DNA of 25,809 nt. It comes from Myxococcota bacterium (GTDB lineage: Bacteria; Myxococcota_C; UBA6777). Positions within the stretch are counted from its first letter, which is position 1, and every line of letters starts with the position of its first letter. Location: positions 1 through 25,809 of the forward strand of contig JAKLKB010000098.1 of assembly GCA_023150835.1 (NCBI GenBank). The letters run 5' to 3'. The notes beneath the pieces were generated by a model, which made no database searches, was not told where the DNA came from, and was given only the letters and a program-made list of their open reading frames with translations. Position numbers and translations under genes: made by a program. Positions 1 to 8,613 of the stretch are shown one piece after another.

Positions 1-1496
1 AAACCCGTTCCATAGCGGGGATCATAGTTCGGGCCGGGCTGGCAGGTGCGCAAATTGTTTTGGTAGTCGACTTGGCCGATCACCCAACAGGCATTTTTTG
101 TCAAGCGCTGTTCGAGGATATAGCGTTCGACGGGCGAAAAGCCGTAGCGCAGATCATCATCGCGGATCATCATCTGTGTCCCTTGCCACGGCGCAAACAG
201 AGCTTTGTTGTCCGCGCAGCCCGGAAAGCAGCCAAAGCGCTTGGACTCGTTGCCAAGCGCATCTTCGGGCAAGACCCAACGCTTGAATTGCGCCCCTTGC
301 CAAGGCGGGCAAGGTTGGTTGGGGTCAGGTGTCGGCCCAAGCGACGGAAGATAACAGTTCGGCGGCTCGCTACCGGGCGAAACCGCCGTCGCCGTCGTCC
401 CGGGTGAAGGGTGCGCAAAGTTTCCGATCGTGTGACCGACCTCGTGGATCGCTGTGTACTCCATAAAGACATCTGGGTGCGTAAACGGCCACGGACAACC
501 CAATGAATTTTGTTGCGAGCAATCGGGATAACGGCGGGTATTCGGGGGTAATCCATCTTCGCGGTCGGGCAAGCTATCGTCGCAAAGGCACCGTCCCCCC
601 GGGGCATCCCACGCGCACTGCCCGGGATACTTGGCGATCCATGCGTTGCAGGCCGCTTCGATTCCTGTGCGCCAACGGCGGATCGAACGGTCGTCATTGC
701 CTGATCCAACGATGCTCATCCAGCCCGTCCACTTGTTGGCATTCCCACCCGCCCAACCCGAATGGTTGGCGATCACCACGACGCTATGGGCTTGACAGCG
801 TTTTCCAGCGTCCAACAAGGTCGCGCTGTACCACAAACCTCCTTTGGCTTCCCAGTTGGGTTTGGCTTGCTCGCCCATCCCCGTCGCGTTGACCCATGCT
901 TCGTAGCAATACGAATGTTGATGCGTGTGATCAAAGCCTGTTTGAAGATCATCATTCCGTATGATAGACCATCGCTCTGGAAAAGATTTATAAGGCTCTG
1001 TACGAAGAAATCCTTCTGTGATGCGCTGCACAAGATAGTTATAACGATCACGTTCTTTTTGTGGATGAAAGCCACATGCAACCGTCACAAGGCGAAGGCT
1101 TGGGGGTTTTCCTTCGTGAATCGGCGTACAGGCCGAAGAATCGGGATCTTTTACGCAGCGCTTGACATCAAGAAGCTTGCCCACGTCGTAGCTGCTTGGC
1201 AAAGAAAAATGGCGATACCCTGAGGGACATACTGGTGGCTCAGGGATCGGCTCGGGGATCGGCTCAGGGATCGGCTCGGGATCGGGTTCGGGGCTTGGTT
1301 CGGTCGCCTTTTCCACAACGGCTTCTTCGGAAGGCAGCTCGCTCGTGGGTTCAGGCTCCGAAGGGACCGCGTCTTGCGCTGTTTCGGGCGTCGGCTCCGA
1401 AACAGGTTTGGGATCGCAATGAAACAGCACCGCAGATAGGCAAAAAAAGAGTAAGACAGCAAAAAGATCTGAGAGCTTGGGATAATATCGTGACAT
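1..1496 (-). CDS. Metalloprotease-like exported protein, HEVGH motif (partial, runs off left edge)
   Basis: An open frame without stop runs from the ATG at 1496 to base 1, giving 498 residues and no C-terminus. The N-terminus (about 27 residues) has a hydrophobic stretch ending in Cys27 (L-F-H-C), a poor lipobox, so it is either a lipoprotein or a secreted protein. Residues about 29-85 are a Glu/Pro linker with PEPI repeats. The rest is Cys-rich and globular. Residues 351-355 are HEVGH, continuing T-I-G-N-F-A-H, which looks like a zinc protease helix (HExxH: two His ligands and a catalytic Glu) with a Gly and a third His downstream. In metzincins the spacing is HExxHxxGxxH; here there is one extra residue before the last His. 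The substrate is unknown. The RBS is weak. It diverges from the Pro-rich protein gene. The frame is certain; the protease assignment rests on the motif. Confidence 0.75.
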   Translation of the reverse strand, partial: MSRYYPKLSDLFAVLLFFCLSAVLFHCDPKPVSEPTPETAQDAVPSEPEPTSELPSEEAVVEKATEPSPEPDPEPIPEPIPEPIPEPPVCPSGYRHFSLPSSYDVGKLLDVKRCVKDPDSSACTPIHEGKPPSLRLVTVACGFHPQKERDRYNYLVQRITEGFLRTEPYKSFPERWSIIRNDDLQTGFDHTHQHSYCYEAWVNATGMGEQAKPNWEAKGGLWYSATLLDAGKRCQAHSVVVIANHSGWAGGNANKWTGWMSIVGSGNDDRSIRRWRTGIEAACNAWIAKYPGQCAWDAPGGRCLCDDSLPDREDGLPPNTRRYPDCSQQNSLGCPWPFTHPDVFMEYTAIHEVGHTIGNFAHPSPGTTATAVSPGSEPPNCYLPSLGPTPDPNQPCPPWQGAQFKRWVLPEDALGNESKRFGCFPGCADNKALFAPWQGTQMMIRDDDLRYGFSPVERYILEQRLTKNACWVIGQVDYQNNLRTCQPGPNYDPRYGTG

Positions 1497-1798
1497 TTGC
1501 GCACACTCGTTTTGGGGTTTTCGGGCAAAGCAGCCCCAGTATGGCACGAGGGCGGCAAAAAAACCAACACCGACCCATCGATGACCTTTTCCGCATCGGA
1601 AAGTTCTCATCATAGGAGTGACGTTGTTGGATGCCAACGTTCTTCCCCAAGCCATCGGCCTCTTTTGTGGGCGCAAAACCCCCGAACAAGGAAGTCGCTT
1701 GCTTGTCTCGCACGACTCCGCTACACTACGGTCGCTGCGTAGCACCAAAACGACGCAAACCCAAAGCGTCCTTCGCTCACAAGAGACGCAAGAGGCCG
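1497..1798. other. Divergent intergenic region
   Basis: This 302-base stretch separates the left protease-like gene from the plus-strand Pro-rich protein gene. The open frame of the Pro-rich protein continues upstream to 1631, but a good promoter (1699-1727) lies inside that extension, so it is treated as non-coding. No other structure was seen. Confidence 0.5.
1699..1727 (+). promoter_or_regulatory. Predicted sigma70-type promoter
   Basis: TTGCTT at 1699-1704, a 17-base spacer, and TACACT at 1722-1727. Transcription would start near 1734, about 65 bases before the chosen start at 1799. This supports the shorter N-terminus of the downstream protein. Confidence 0.45.
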
Positions 1799-4700
1799 AT
1801 GATGTTCACCCCCCCCAAACCCAACGCTCCCAAAAACACCGATGCCCAACAAGCATCGCGTGCCTCCGAGTCTTTGGGTGTCTCCGAATTTGATAGCCTT
1901 GCGGACGAGTTGTCCTCTTTCTCCGAAGGTCTTTTTGAAAGCGAAGACGATCTCAATGCCCTCAACCGCCCGATGAAGACGGCCTCTCGCTCCGCCTCGC
2001 AATCTTCTTTGCCCGCCAACCGCAACACCCGCCCCACCGCAGCTTCCTCCGCTCTCCCCAAACCTCCAATCGGCCTGCCTTCTCCCCCACCCCTGCCCGC
2101 CAAACCCACCCTCTCCAAATCCCCCATTCCTTCTTCAATGGCCTCCAAGCCCCCGCCTCTTCCCGCCCCCTCCACAAGCTCCACGACCTCTCTTGACCCC
2201 TTCTCCGCCCTCCAAAATGACCCCTTCGCCAGCAGCCAAGGGCTAGATGAATCTTTTTTGCCCAAACCCAACGCCACTTCCCTTCATTCTTCCGCTCCCA
2301 TCCCCAAAGACACCATGCAAGTTCTGGCGTTGACACCTCCCCCTCCACCCAAATCCTCCCCCTCTCCGCTGTTCGGCTCTCACGGCGATCACGACGATCC
2401 CGCAGAAACACAACGCGAGATCAAAAAACCCGACTTTGCAAACAAAACGCAACGTCCCGGCCCCAAAGAAGTCCTCAACAACCCACCCGACGAGTTGTGG
2501 CTTCCCGTCGAAGACGAGAAAAAGTCCAGTCGAGCGACCGATCGGGTCTTTACCATTGATGATGTACCCAACATGCCATCACGCGGTTCACGACCCCCAT
2601 CCCGTCCTCCCACTCCACCCATGCCGTTTGGAACGCCTGCTGCGAACGCACACGCAGACACAGGAGACAGCACCATGATGTCCCCTCACGCGCTCCAACC
2701 CAACGATTTCCGCCCTCCTGCGGCCCATCCCCCCAATCCCTTTTCTTTTCATCAGGACGACGACGCCAACAACGTCATGTCCCTTGAATTGCTCGAAGAC
2801 GACGACGAGGGCGACAGCACCATGATGTCCCCGCATCGCGATCTCGAAGGAGACGATGACGGCGACAGTACCATGCTCGCGCCCAACTTGAACAACACAG
2901 AAGCCTCTCCCTCCCTCGGTTGGGGGGATCCCAATCCTTGGCAAAGCCCCTCTCATGGCCTCACCGAGTCTACCGCACCACAAGACGACTGGTACGGACT
3001 GGGAGATGCCCTTCATTCTCCCGAAGAACTCAGCCCTTCTTCTTCTTCCATCGCAGGATTTGCCTCTTCTTCGCCAAGCGGTGCCTACGCTCAACCTCCA
3101 CCCTCTCGTAGTGGCGCTTATTCTCAACCCCCGCAGCTTCGCAATGATCCCTACGCTCAACCTCCACCCTCCCGCAGTGGCGCTTATTCTCAACCCCCGC
3201 AGCTTCGCAATGATCCCTACGCTCAGCCTCCGCAGTCTCGCAGCGGTGCCTATCCACAACCACCCGCATTCTCAGGAAATCCACCCGCGCCATATCCTCC
3301 TGCCTACGAAAACAACTCCGTCTATCCACCCGCGCCCTCGTCATTCCAACAACCGTCAGCTCCCTACATCGCAGCTTCACCTGTGGCCTCTGCCCAGCCT
3401 TTCGGCTCCTACGCCCAAAGCGGCGCGTATCCGCAACCAAGTTATCCCCAAGCCGCCTCCAACCCCTTCGCCCATCCTGCTACACCCAGCGGGGCTTATC
3501 CGCAGCCTTCTCTCGATCCGACCCTTGCTCCTGACGGTAGCGGTTCGCACTCTTATCCTCCCCCTCAGTCCGACGCTGCTGCGGAAAGCTATCGCTCGTA
3601 TGCTTATCCCGGAGGCCCCTCCAACCCGCTCTCCCAACCTGCGCAGGCTCCCCCGACTTGGCCGCCCCCCGCTGCTCGCCCCCAACCGCCCGCTCTTCCT
3701 GTGGTTGGCCGAGGAGGCGCACACGCACGCGGTGGCGTCCCCATCGCAACATCACGCAGCAGCGCCTCGCTTGACTCCCTTGAGGCTGTGCAGCCCTCGC
3801 GATCCGCACCACCACCGTTTGATCCACGCGAAGCTGAAGCCTTGATCGCCGAAGCCGAGGCCGTCGCCCGCGTCGGAGCAGGAGCCTCGTACGTCGGCCC
3901 TACCCCCAAACCAGAAAAAAAGCGCAGGATGGGGTTGGTTGTTCTTCTTTTGTTGATCCTCGTCACTTTTGGGACCGTGACAGCGGCTCTTTTCGCATTC
4001 CGCTTTTGGGATCGCAAAGAATTTGTCACCAAAGCCCCGCAAAATCGGGCTTCGTGGGCTGACCCCCAAATCGTTCGACGCCAAGCCCCCCCTCCCACTC
4101 CCATCGTATCGCCCGCACCTGTCGCCGATCCACCCACCCAAACCAACACGCCTTCCGATCCTTCCGTCGGCTCGACACCATCACAGCCACGCCCTCCCAC
4201 ACCGCCTCGCCCCTCCGCGCCGCCTCCGACCCAAAAACCCGAAGACTCCGACTCCAAAAAGCCCGAAGACTCCGACTCCAAAAAGCCCGAAGACTCCGAC
4301 TCCAAAAAGCCCGAAGACTCGGAACCTACTCGTGCGCGCAAAACCGACGACAAAACCGACGACAAAACCGACGACAAAACCGACGACAAAACCGACCAAG
4401 ACACTCCCAAACCGCCTATTTCTCGGGGAAAAGTGACAAAAAAGCAGCCCTCTCGCAAAGTTCCCCCCGTACGGCGAAAAACCACCGTCGCGGCAGCAAC
4501 ACCCGAACCCACAACAGCGAGTGGCTTGCGCATCTCGATCCAACCGGCCTGTACTCTTTACGAAAAAGGCCGATCTTTGGGAAAAACAGACAACCCCATC
4601 CTTCTTCAACGCAGTTCGGGCACGTACCAGTTCTTGTGCAAAGAAGAGAAAAAGCTGCTCTTTTACTCGTTTTCCGTCACGGTGCCTGCAAGCGGGCAAG

Positions 4701-4966
4701 CCGAGTACACAAAGACCTTGCGCCCCGGGACGCTGTACGTTCATTCTCGCCCGTGGAGCATGGTGTACTCCAAACGCTACGGAAAGCTGGGGCGTTCAGG
4801 CGGCCCGATTCTGCTTTACGAAGGCACCTACGACCTTCTTCTCTACAAGCGGGGTTCCCTGATCCCGGGTCCCGGGATGCAACTTCAACAGCGCGTCACC
4901 ATCCGACCCGGCCAGACAACGCGAACGCCCGCACTTGAATTTCCTGCCCAAGACGACGACGAATAA
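1799..4966 (+). CDS. Pro-rich single-pass membrane protein with PEGA-like C-terminus
   Basis: The protein has 1055 residues from the ATG at 1799 (AGAGG just upstream; a second ATG at 1802 is equally usable). Residues 1-700 are low complexity, rich in Pro/Ser/Ala, with an acidic motif GDSTMM(S)P at residues 289, 338 and 355 (third copy GDSTMLAP) and a 22-residue Tyr/Gln/Pro tandem repeat from residue 430. A basic KKRRM precedes a single transmembrane helix at about 711-735. After it come a Pro-rich linker, four KPEDSDSK units (813-844), four KTDD units (848-863), and a beta-rich C-terminal region (about 909-1045) with the feel of PEGA-type surface domains. With no N-terminal signal peptide, the long N-terminal part is probably cytoplasmic and the C-terminus periplasmic. 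It may be a scaffold or a kinase substrate; no enzyme domain was seen. The next gene starts 68 bases downstream and is probably co-transcribed. Confidence 0.8.
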   Translation: MMFTPPKPNAPKNTDAQQASRASESLGVSEFDSLADELSSFSEGLFESEDDLNALNRPMKTASRSASQSSLPANRNTRPTAASSALPKPPIGLPSPPPLPAKPTLSKSPIPSSMASKPPPLPAPSTSSTTSLDPFSALQNDPFASSQGLDESFLPKPNATSLHSSAPIPKDTMQVLALTPPPPPKSSPSPLFGSHGDHDDPAETQREIKKPDFANKTQRPGPKEVLNNPPDELWLPVEDEKKSSRATDRVFTIDDVPNMPSRGSRPPSRPPTPPMPFGTPAANAHADTGDSTMMSPHALQPNDFRPPAAHPPNPFSFHQDDDANNVMSLELLEDDDEGDSTMMSPHRDLEGDDDGDSTMLAPNLNNTEASPSLGWGDPNPWQSPSHGLTESTAPQDDWYGLGDALHSPEELSPSSSSIAGFASSSPSGAYAQPPPSRSGAYSQPPQLRNDPYAQPPPSRSGAYSQPPQLRNDPYAQPPQSRSGAYPQPPAFSGNPPAPYPPAYENNSVYPPAPSSFQQPSAPYIAASPVASAQPFGSYAQSGAYPQPSYPQAASNPFAHPATPSGAYPQPSLDPTLAPDGSGSHSYPPPQSDAAAESYRSYAYPGGPSNPLSQPAQAPPTWPPPAARPQPPALPVVGRGGAHARGGVPIATSRSSASLDSLEAVQPSRSAPPPFDPREAEALIAEAEAVARVGAGASYVGPTPKPEKKRRMGLVVLLLLILVTFGTVTAALFAFRFWDRKEFVTKAPQNRASWADPQIVRRQAPPPTPIVSPAPVADPPTQTNTPSDPSVGSTPSQPRPPTPPRPSAPPPTQKPEDSDSKKPEDSDSKKPEDSDSKKPEDSEPTRARKTDDKTDDKTDDKTDDKTDQDTPKPPISRGKVTKKQPSRKVPPVRRKTTVAAATPEPTTASGLRISIQPACTLYEKGRSLGKTDNPILLQRSSGTYQFLCKEEKKLLFYSFSVTVPASGQAEYTKTLRPGTLYVHSRPWSMVYSKRYGKLGRSGGPILLYEGTYDLLLYKRGSLIPGPGMQLQQRVTIRPGQTTRTPALEFPAQDDDE
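3086..3265 (+). repeat. 66-base in-frame tandem repeat
   Basis: Two full 66-base units (3086-3151, 3152-3217) and a partial third (3218-3265), each coding 22 residues beginning YAQPP and ending QLRNDP. They are nearly identical in DNA, suggesting recent expansion within the Pro-rich protein gene. Confidence 0.9.
4235..4399 (+). repeat. 24-base and 12-base in-frame tandem repeats
   Basis: Four 24-base units coding KPEDSDSK lie at 4235-4330 (the last degenerate). Four 12-base units coding KTDD lie at 4340-4387, followed by a degenerate fifth to 4399. Together they form a highly charged periplasmic linker after the transmembrane helix. Such short perfect repeats are prone to length variation. 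Confidence 0.9.
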
Positions 4967-5034
4967 CCCCTTTCGCGTACCTTGCGGCGCACCCCGCGCA
5001 TCTTGCGCTTGTGTGCCTTCGATGGAGCAACATC

Positions 5035-6267
5035 ATGGAAGAATTCATCCGCGCTCTGCCCCCTCCTGCCAAAAAAGCCCTCGAACCCGACGCACCCACC
5101 AAGATCAAAAAATTGGCTGCCTCTGGGCGCTTGCCCATGTCGCCCCTTCAACAGATCACCCTACTTTACCTTTTAAGCTTTGATTCCGATACCGATATCG
5201 CCCAAACGGCGGTCCAATCCATCCAAAATCAGCCCGAAAGCACGCTGCTCACCCTGACAAGCCAAGAAGAAGCACCGCTCGAATTACTCGATTTCTTAGC
5301 CCGCCACACCTACCATCTCGACGCCGTCCTTCACGCGCTGATCCTTCACAAAAATACGCCTGATCCGATCCTCGCTTGGTTGGCTTCGCACATCCAAGGC
5401 CCCTCGCTCGATCTGATCGCACTCAACCAACAACGACAACTCCGCCACCCTCCTGTGCTCCTCTCCCTCCTTCAAAACCCCCACCTCAACGAAGCATTGC
5501 GCGCACGCGTCGCCGAATTCGCACTCCGCTCCAAACTCGAAACGGGACTCTCCCAACAACAACTCGCCGCTCTCCTTGGAAAAGAAGGCGCACAAGAACT
5601 TCTTTCCGCTGCACAAGCTGCACAAGCCGCACAAGCCGCAAAAGCCGCTGAAGAAGCCGCAAAAGCCGCACAGGCTGCAAAAGAAGCTGCCCTCGCGGCA
5701 CAAGAAGCCGAAGAGATCGCGTCAGACGAAGTGTTTGAAGACGATGAAGAAGGTGAGATCCCGCTAGAAGAAGGCCCCTCCCAAGCGGAGATCGATGCAG
5801 CGTTTATCCCAGAAGAGTTCGTCAAAGAAACCCCCGGCGAATCCGAAGACAAAGCGCCAGAAAATGTCGTTCAAAAATTGCTACAGATGACGGTTTCACA
5901 AAAGATCAAAGCGGCCTCCAAAGGAAACAAGCAAGTTCGGGGACTTTTGATCAACGAGTCCAACCGCTTGATCGCGGCTGCGGTGTTGAAAAACCCCGGC
6001 CTGACAGACGGCGAAGTCATCAAGATCGCAGCCAGTCGTTCTGTGAGCGGCGATGTGATCCGACAGATCGCCACCAACCGCGAATGGATGCGCATCTACC
6101 GCGTAAAAGTTGCCCTCGCAAGCAATCCCAAATGCCCGCGTGGCGTGGCTTTGCGCATCCTCCCCACCCTGCGCAAAAACGATATCCGCGATATCGCTAA
6201 AAACAAAGGCATCTCCAGCCAAGTCGCTGGAGCCGCGAACAAACTCTACAAACAAGGACTTGGATGA
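5035..6267 (+). CDS. Unknown protein with Ala-rich coiled coil and helical-repeat ends
   Basis: The protein has 410 residues from the ATG at 5035, preceded by GGAG 7 bases upstream; the frame stays open to 5011 but has no better start. Residues 1-190 are helical and resemble HEAT-like or DUF2336-like repeats (several phrases about a rest, a loss and a helix pair). Residues about 193-229 are a run of AAQAAKAAEEA type, a likely coiled coil, followed by an acidic stretch (about 230-260). Residues about 275-410 carry short helical repeats such as NRLIAAAVLKNPGLTD and NREWMRIYRVKVALASNP. There is no signal peptide, so it is probably cytoplasmic. It follows the Pro-rich membrane protein by 68 bases, so the two may work together. 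The function is not recognised. Confidence 0.85.
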   Translation: MEEFIRALPPPAKKALEPDAPTKIKKLAASGRLPMSPLQQITLLYLLSFDSDTDIAQTAVQSIQNQPESTLLTLTSQEEAPLELLDFLARHTYHLDAVLHALILHKNTPDPILAWLASHIQGPSLDLIALNQQRQLRHPPVLLSLLQNPHLNEALRARVAEFALRSKLETGLSQQQLAALLGKEGAQELLSAAQAAQAAQAAKAAEEAAKAAQAAKEAALAAQEAEEIASDEVFEDDEEGEIPLEEGPSQAEIDAAFIPEEFVKETPGESEDKAPENVVQKLLQMTVSQKIKAASKGNKQVRGLLINESNRLIAAAVLKNPGLTDGEVIKIAASRSVSGDVIRQIATNREWMRIYRVKVALASNPKCPRGVALRILPTLRKNDIRDIAKNKGISSQVAGAANKLYKQGLG

Positions 6268-6335
6268 AAATCCCCGATGTTTCGGTCTTTTGTGGTGGTG
6301 TCTTGCGTCTGTTCTGCGTCTTTTGTTCGGTCGTA

Positions 6336-6446
6336 CGAGATCCGCAGCGCCTGTGATCGTAAAGACGTAGGGGCAGCCCCCTGTGGCTGCCCAATAATCG
6401 GGCGTCTACGAATGATGCTTTATGTACACACCGCTCGGATATCGTA
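6336..6446 (+). repeat. Dispersed repeat family A, copy A1
   Basis: About 111 bases, starting CGAGATCCGC and ending CGGATATCGTA. The core hairpin has arms GGGCAGCC (6371-6378) and GGCTGCCC (6385-6392), enclosed by an outer AGACG/CGTCT pair. It sits between the convergent ends of the unknown coiled-coil gene and recN, where it could also serve as a transcription end. It is related to copies at 8436, 18741 and 20801. Confidence 0.85.
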
Positions 6447-6480
6447 TCACTCCCGGATATCGTGCAAGCGTACACAAACC

Positions 6481-8355
6481 TCAAGAAGCCCGTCGTAGCA
6501 GGGGGGGACGTTCGATCCCGAGCAGATCACGGGCCAATTCCAACGCGCCATCCATCGCGTTATCTCCCGTCAACATTCGAGCGATCTCCTTGATTCTTCC
6601 GTGTTGATCGAGCAACGAAACGTAGGATCGCGTGCGCCCTTCGTGGACTTGTTTGCGCACCACAAAGTGCGCGTCGGCTGCGGCGGCGATCTGCGCGGTG
6701 TGGGAGATGCACAAGATCTGGGTTTGTTGGCGCGGATCATCGACGATCTCCCGCAGCTTTTGGCCCACCAAAGAAGCCGCAGAGCCGGACATCCCCGCAT
6801 CGATCTCATCAAAGACAAACGTCGATATCTCGGCGGCATCCGCCAACACACGCTTGAGCGCAAGCAGTATCCGGCTTAATTCTCCACCCGAAGCAACACG
6901 GCCTAGCGGTCGCAGCTCTTCGCCCGTGTTGGCGGACAAATAAAAACAGATGCGTTCTCCACCTGTACGGCTGATCTGCCACGAAGAAAGGGCCTCTTGA
7001 GCGGGGGGCGTGAGCGGCTTTTCGTGACGCTGAGCGTCGGCCTCAATGCGTTCGATCATATCGTCCATCCCTTCGGCATCATGGTAACGTGTCAGCGCGA
7101 CCCTTTGCGAGGAAGATATCTCCTCGCTCCAAGGACAAGCGATCCCTTCGGCTCCAACGGGGAAAAAGCGCACTTCCAAACGAGCATACGGCATCGCAAG
7201 ACCCTTGAGTTCTTCGGCGACTTGGGACGCCAAGCTCACCGCTGCTTCGCGGCGACACTGGCTCAACGGGATGGTCGCTTGCAAGAGGGTTTGCTTACCT
7301 TGTTGGATCAATCGCCCCAGTTCTTTGATCCGCTCTTCTTCTCCGCGTAGTGTTTTCAGTTCGTCTTCGATGGATTGGAGACGTTGCATCACAGCATCCC
7401 ACGCCCCGCCATAACGCTCTTGCAGTCGGATGATCTCGTCGAGGCGCTCTTGGATCTCCTCGACGCGCTGTGGATCGTCGTCTTGTTCGCGCCCATAGTG
7501 CTGTAAACTTCGCCCGACTTCTTCGATCACCATCCGCGCTTTGTCCAATTCTTCGGCGAGCGGATCGATCTCTTCGCTGTCCAACATGGCGAGGTTTTCG
7601 ACATGACGCTGAATCACCGACAACTGCGAGCAGATCGCATGCTCCCCACCGTACAACATCGCAGCGGCTTTTTGCGAGAGATGGGTGCGCTTTTCGGCTT
7701 CTTGCAGATGTTTTAATTCTTGGTTCAATGCCTCTTCTTCGCCCGGTTGGGGGTCGACTTCGCGGATGGCATCGCGTTGGAACAACAAAAAATCCATGCG
7801 CTCGGCCCGACTGCTGCGTCGAGCCAGCAGTTCTCGTTGTTCTCGCTGCCGCTCGGCCAGTTGCGCGTATGCTGACTCCACCGCCTCCCGTCGTTCGAGG
7901 GCTTTGGCATAGCGATCCAACAGCAAGAGCTGTTGCTCGCTATCCATCAACGCTGTTTGGTCGTGTTGTCGTCCATAATCCAGCAACAACGGGGCGATCT
8001 GACGCAAGAGAACAACGGGGGCGCTGACGCAGTTGATGTAAGCGCGTGAACGGCCATTTTGTTGCACCACGCGGCGCAACACCAACGGCTCGTCGGCTGC
8101 AAACGCGATCCCCGCCTCGCGCAAAAAAGGTTCGACGCTTTGCCATGCTTCAAAAGAGGCTTCGACCCACGCTTCTTTGCTCCCCGTCCGTACAAGGTCG
8201 CGATCGCTTCGCCCCCCCAGCACCAGCCCCAACGCCGCCAAAAGCATCGACTTTCCCGCACCTGTCTCGCCTGTCAAAACATTCAGACCCGCATCAAAGC
8301 GGATATCCATCGCTTCGATGATCGCCAGATCGCGTATTTTTAATTCCAACAACAT
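6481..8355 (-). CDS. recN: DNA repair ATPase RecN
   Basis: RecN is an SMC-like ATPase that acts on double-strand breaks in the cytoplasm during recombinational repair. The protein has 624 residues, close to the usual bacterial length of about 550-590. The Walker A motif GETGAGKS is at residues 29-36. A long coiled-coil-forming middle section follows, then the ABC signature region ASGGELSRILLALK (about 487-500) and Walker B FVFDEIDAGMSG (about 512-525). The start is the ATG at 8355, with AGGAGG 9 bases upstream and the typical MLLELKIRDLAII opening; the frame is open for 28 more codons upstream but those residues do not fit the family. It stands alone on its strand between two family A repeats. 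No LexA-type box was recognised. Confidence 0.96.
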   Translation of the reverse strand: MLLELKIRDLAIIEAMDIRFDAGLNVLTGETGAGKSMLLAALGLVLGGRSDRDLVRTGSKEAWVEASFEAWQSVEPFLREAGIAFAADEPLVLRRVVQQNGRSRAYINCVSAPVVLLRQIAPLLLDYGRQHDQTALMDSEQQLLLLDRYAKALERREAVESAYAQLAERQREQRELLARRSSRAERMDFLLFQRDAIREVDPQPGEEEALNQELKHLQEAEKRTHLSQKAAAMLYGGEHAICSQLSVIQRHVENLAMLDSEEIDPLAEELDKARMVIEEVGRSLQHYGREQDDDPQRVEEIQERLDEIIRLQERYGGAWDAVMQRLQSIEDELKTLRGEEERIKELGRLIQQGKQTLLQATIPLSQCRREAAVSLASQVAEELKGLAMPYARLEVRFFPVGAEGIACPWSEEISSSQRVALTRYHDAEGMDDMIERIEADAQRHEKPLTPPAQEALSSWQISRTGGERICFYLSANTGEELRPLGRVASGGELSRILLALKRVLADAAEISTFVFDEIDAGMSGSAASLVGQKLREIVDDPRQQTQILCISHTAQIAAAADAHFVVRKQVHEGRTRSYVSLLDQHGRIKEIARMLTGDNAMDGALELARDLLGIERPPLLRRAS

Positions 8356-8435
8356 CGACGTCTGCCTCCTGTGCTTTTCGACAACCCACCTCGGCAAGCA
8401 GCCTAGCCCAGCCAAGCGCCAGATCGCGTCATCAC

Positions 8436-8548
8436 ACAAGATCCAAGAACTCTGCGATCAGAATGTCGGTGCGATCCGCTGTAGACACCCTGTTCTTGGG
8501 CAGCCACAAGAGGCTGCTCCTACATATTTCGATCACACCATCCGCGAC
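8436..8548 (-). repeat. Dispersed repeat family A, copy A2 (reverse orientation)
   Basis: Minus-strand copy, more diverged. Hairpin arms are GGGCAGCC (8498-8505) and GGCTGCTC (8512-8519). Its right-hand segment, read on the minus strand (GTCTACAGCGGATCGCACC), matches copy A3 best. It lies between the Cys-rich lipoprotein gene's end and the start of recN. Confidence 0.75.
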
Positions 8549-8613
8549 ATTCAAACCACAAACCCCGCACAAGCAGTTCAAACGCCTTCCGTCAAAGACT
8601 TCCGCTCCACCGC

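Noticed and set aside
1631-1798. N-terminal extension of the Pro-rich membrane protein
   Set aside because: A promoter-like pair lies inside it and the residues are basic and unlike the rest; the ATG at 1799 has a better RBS.
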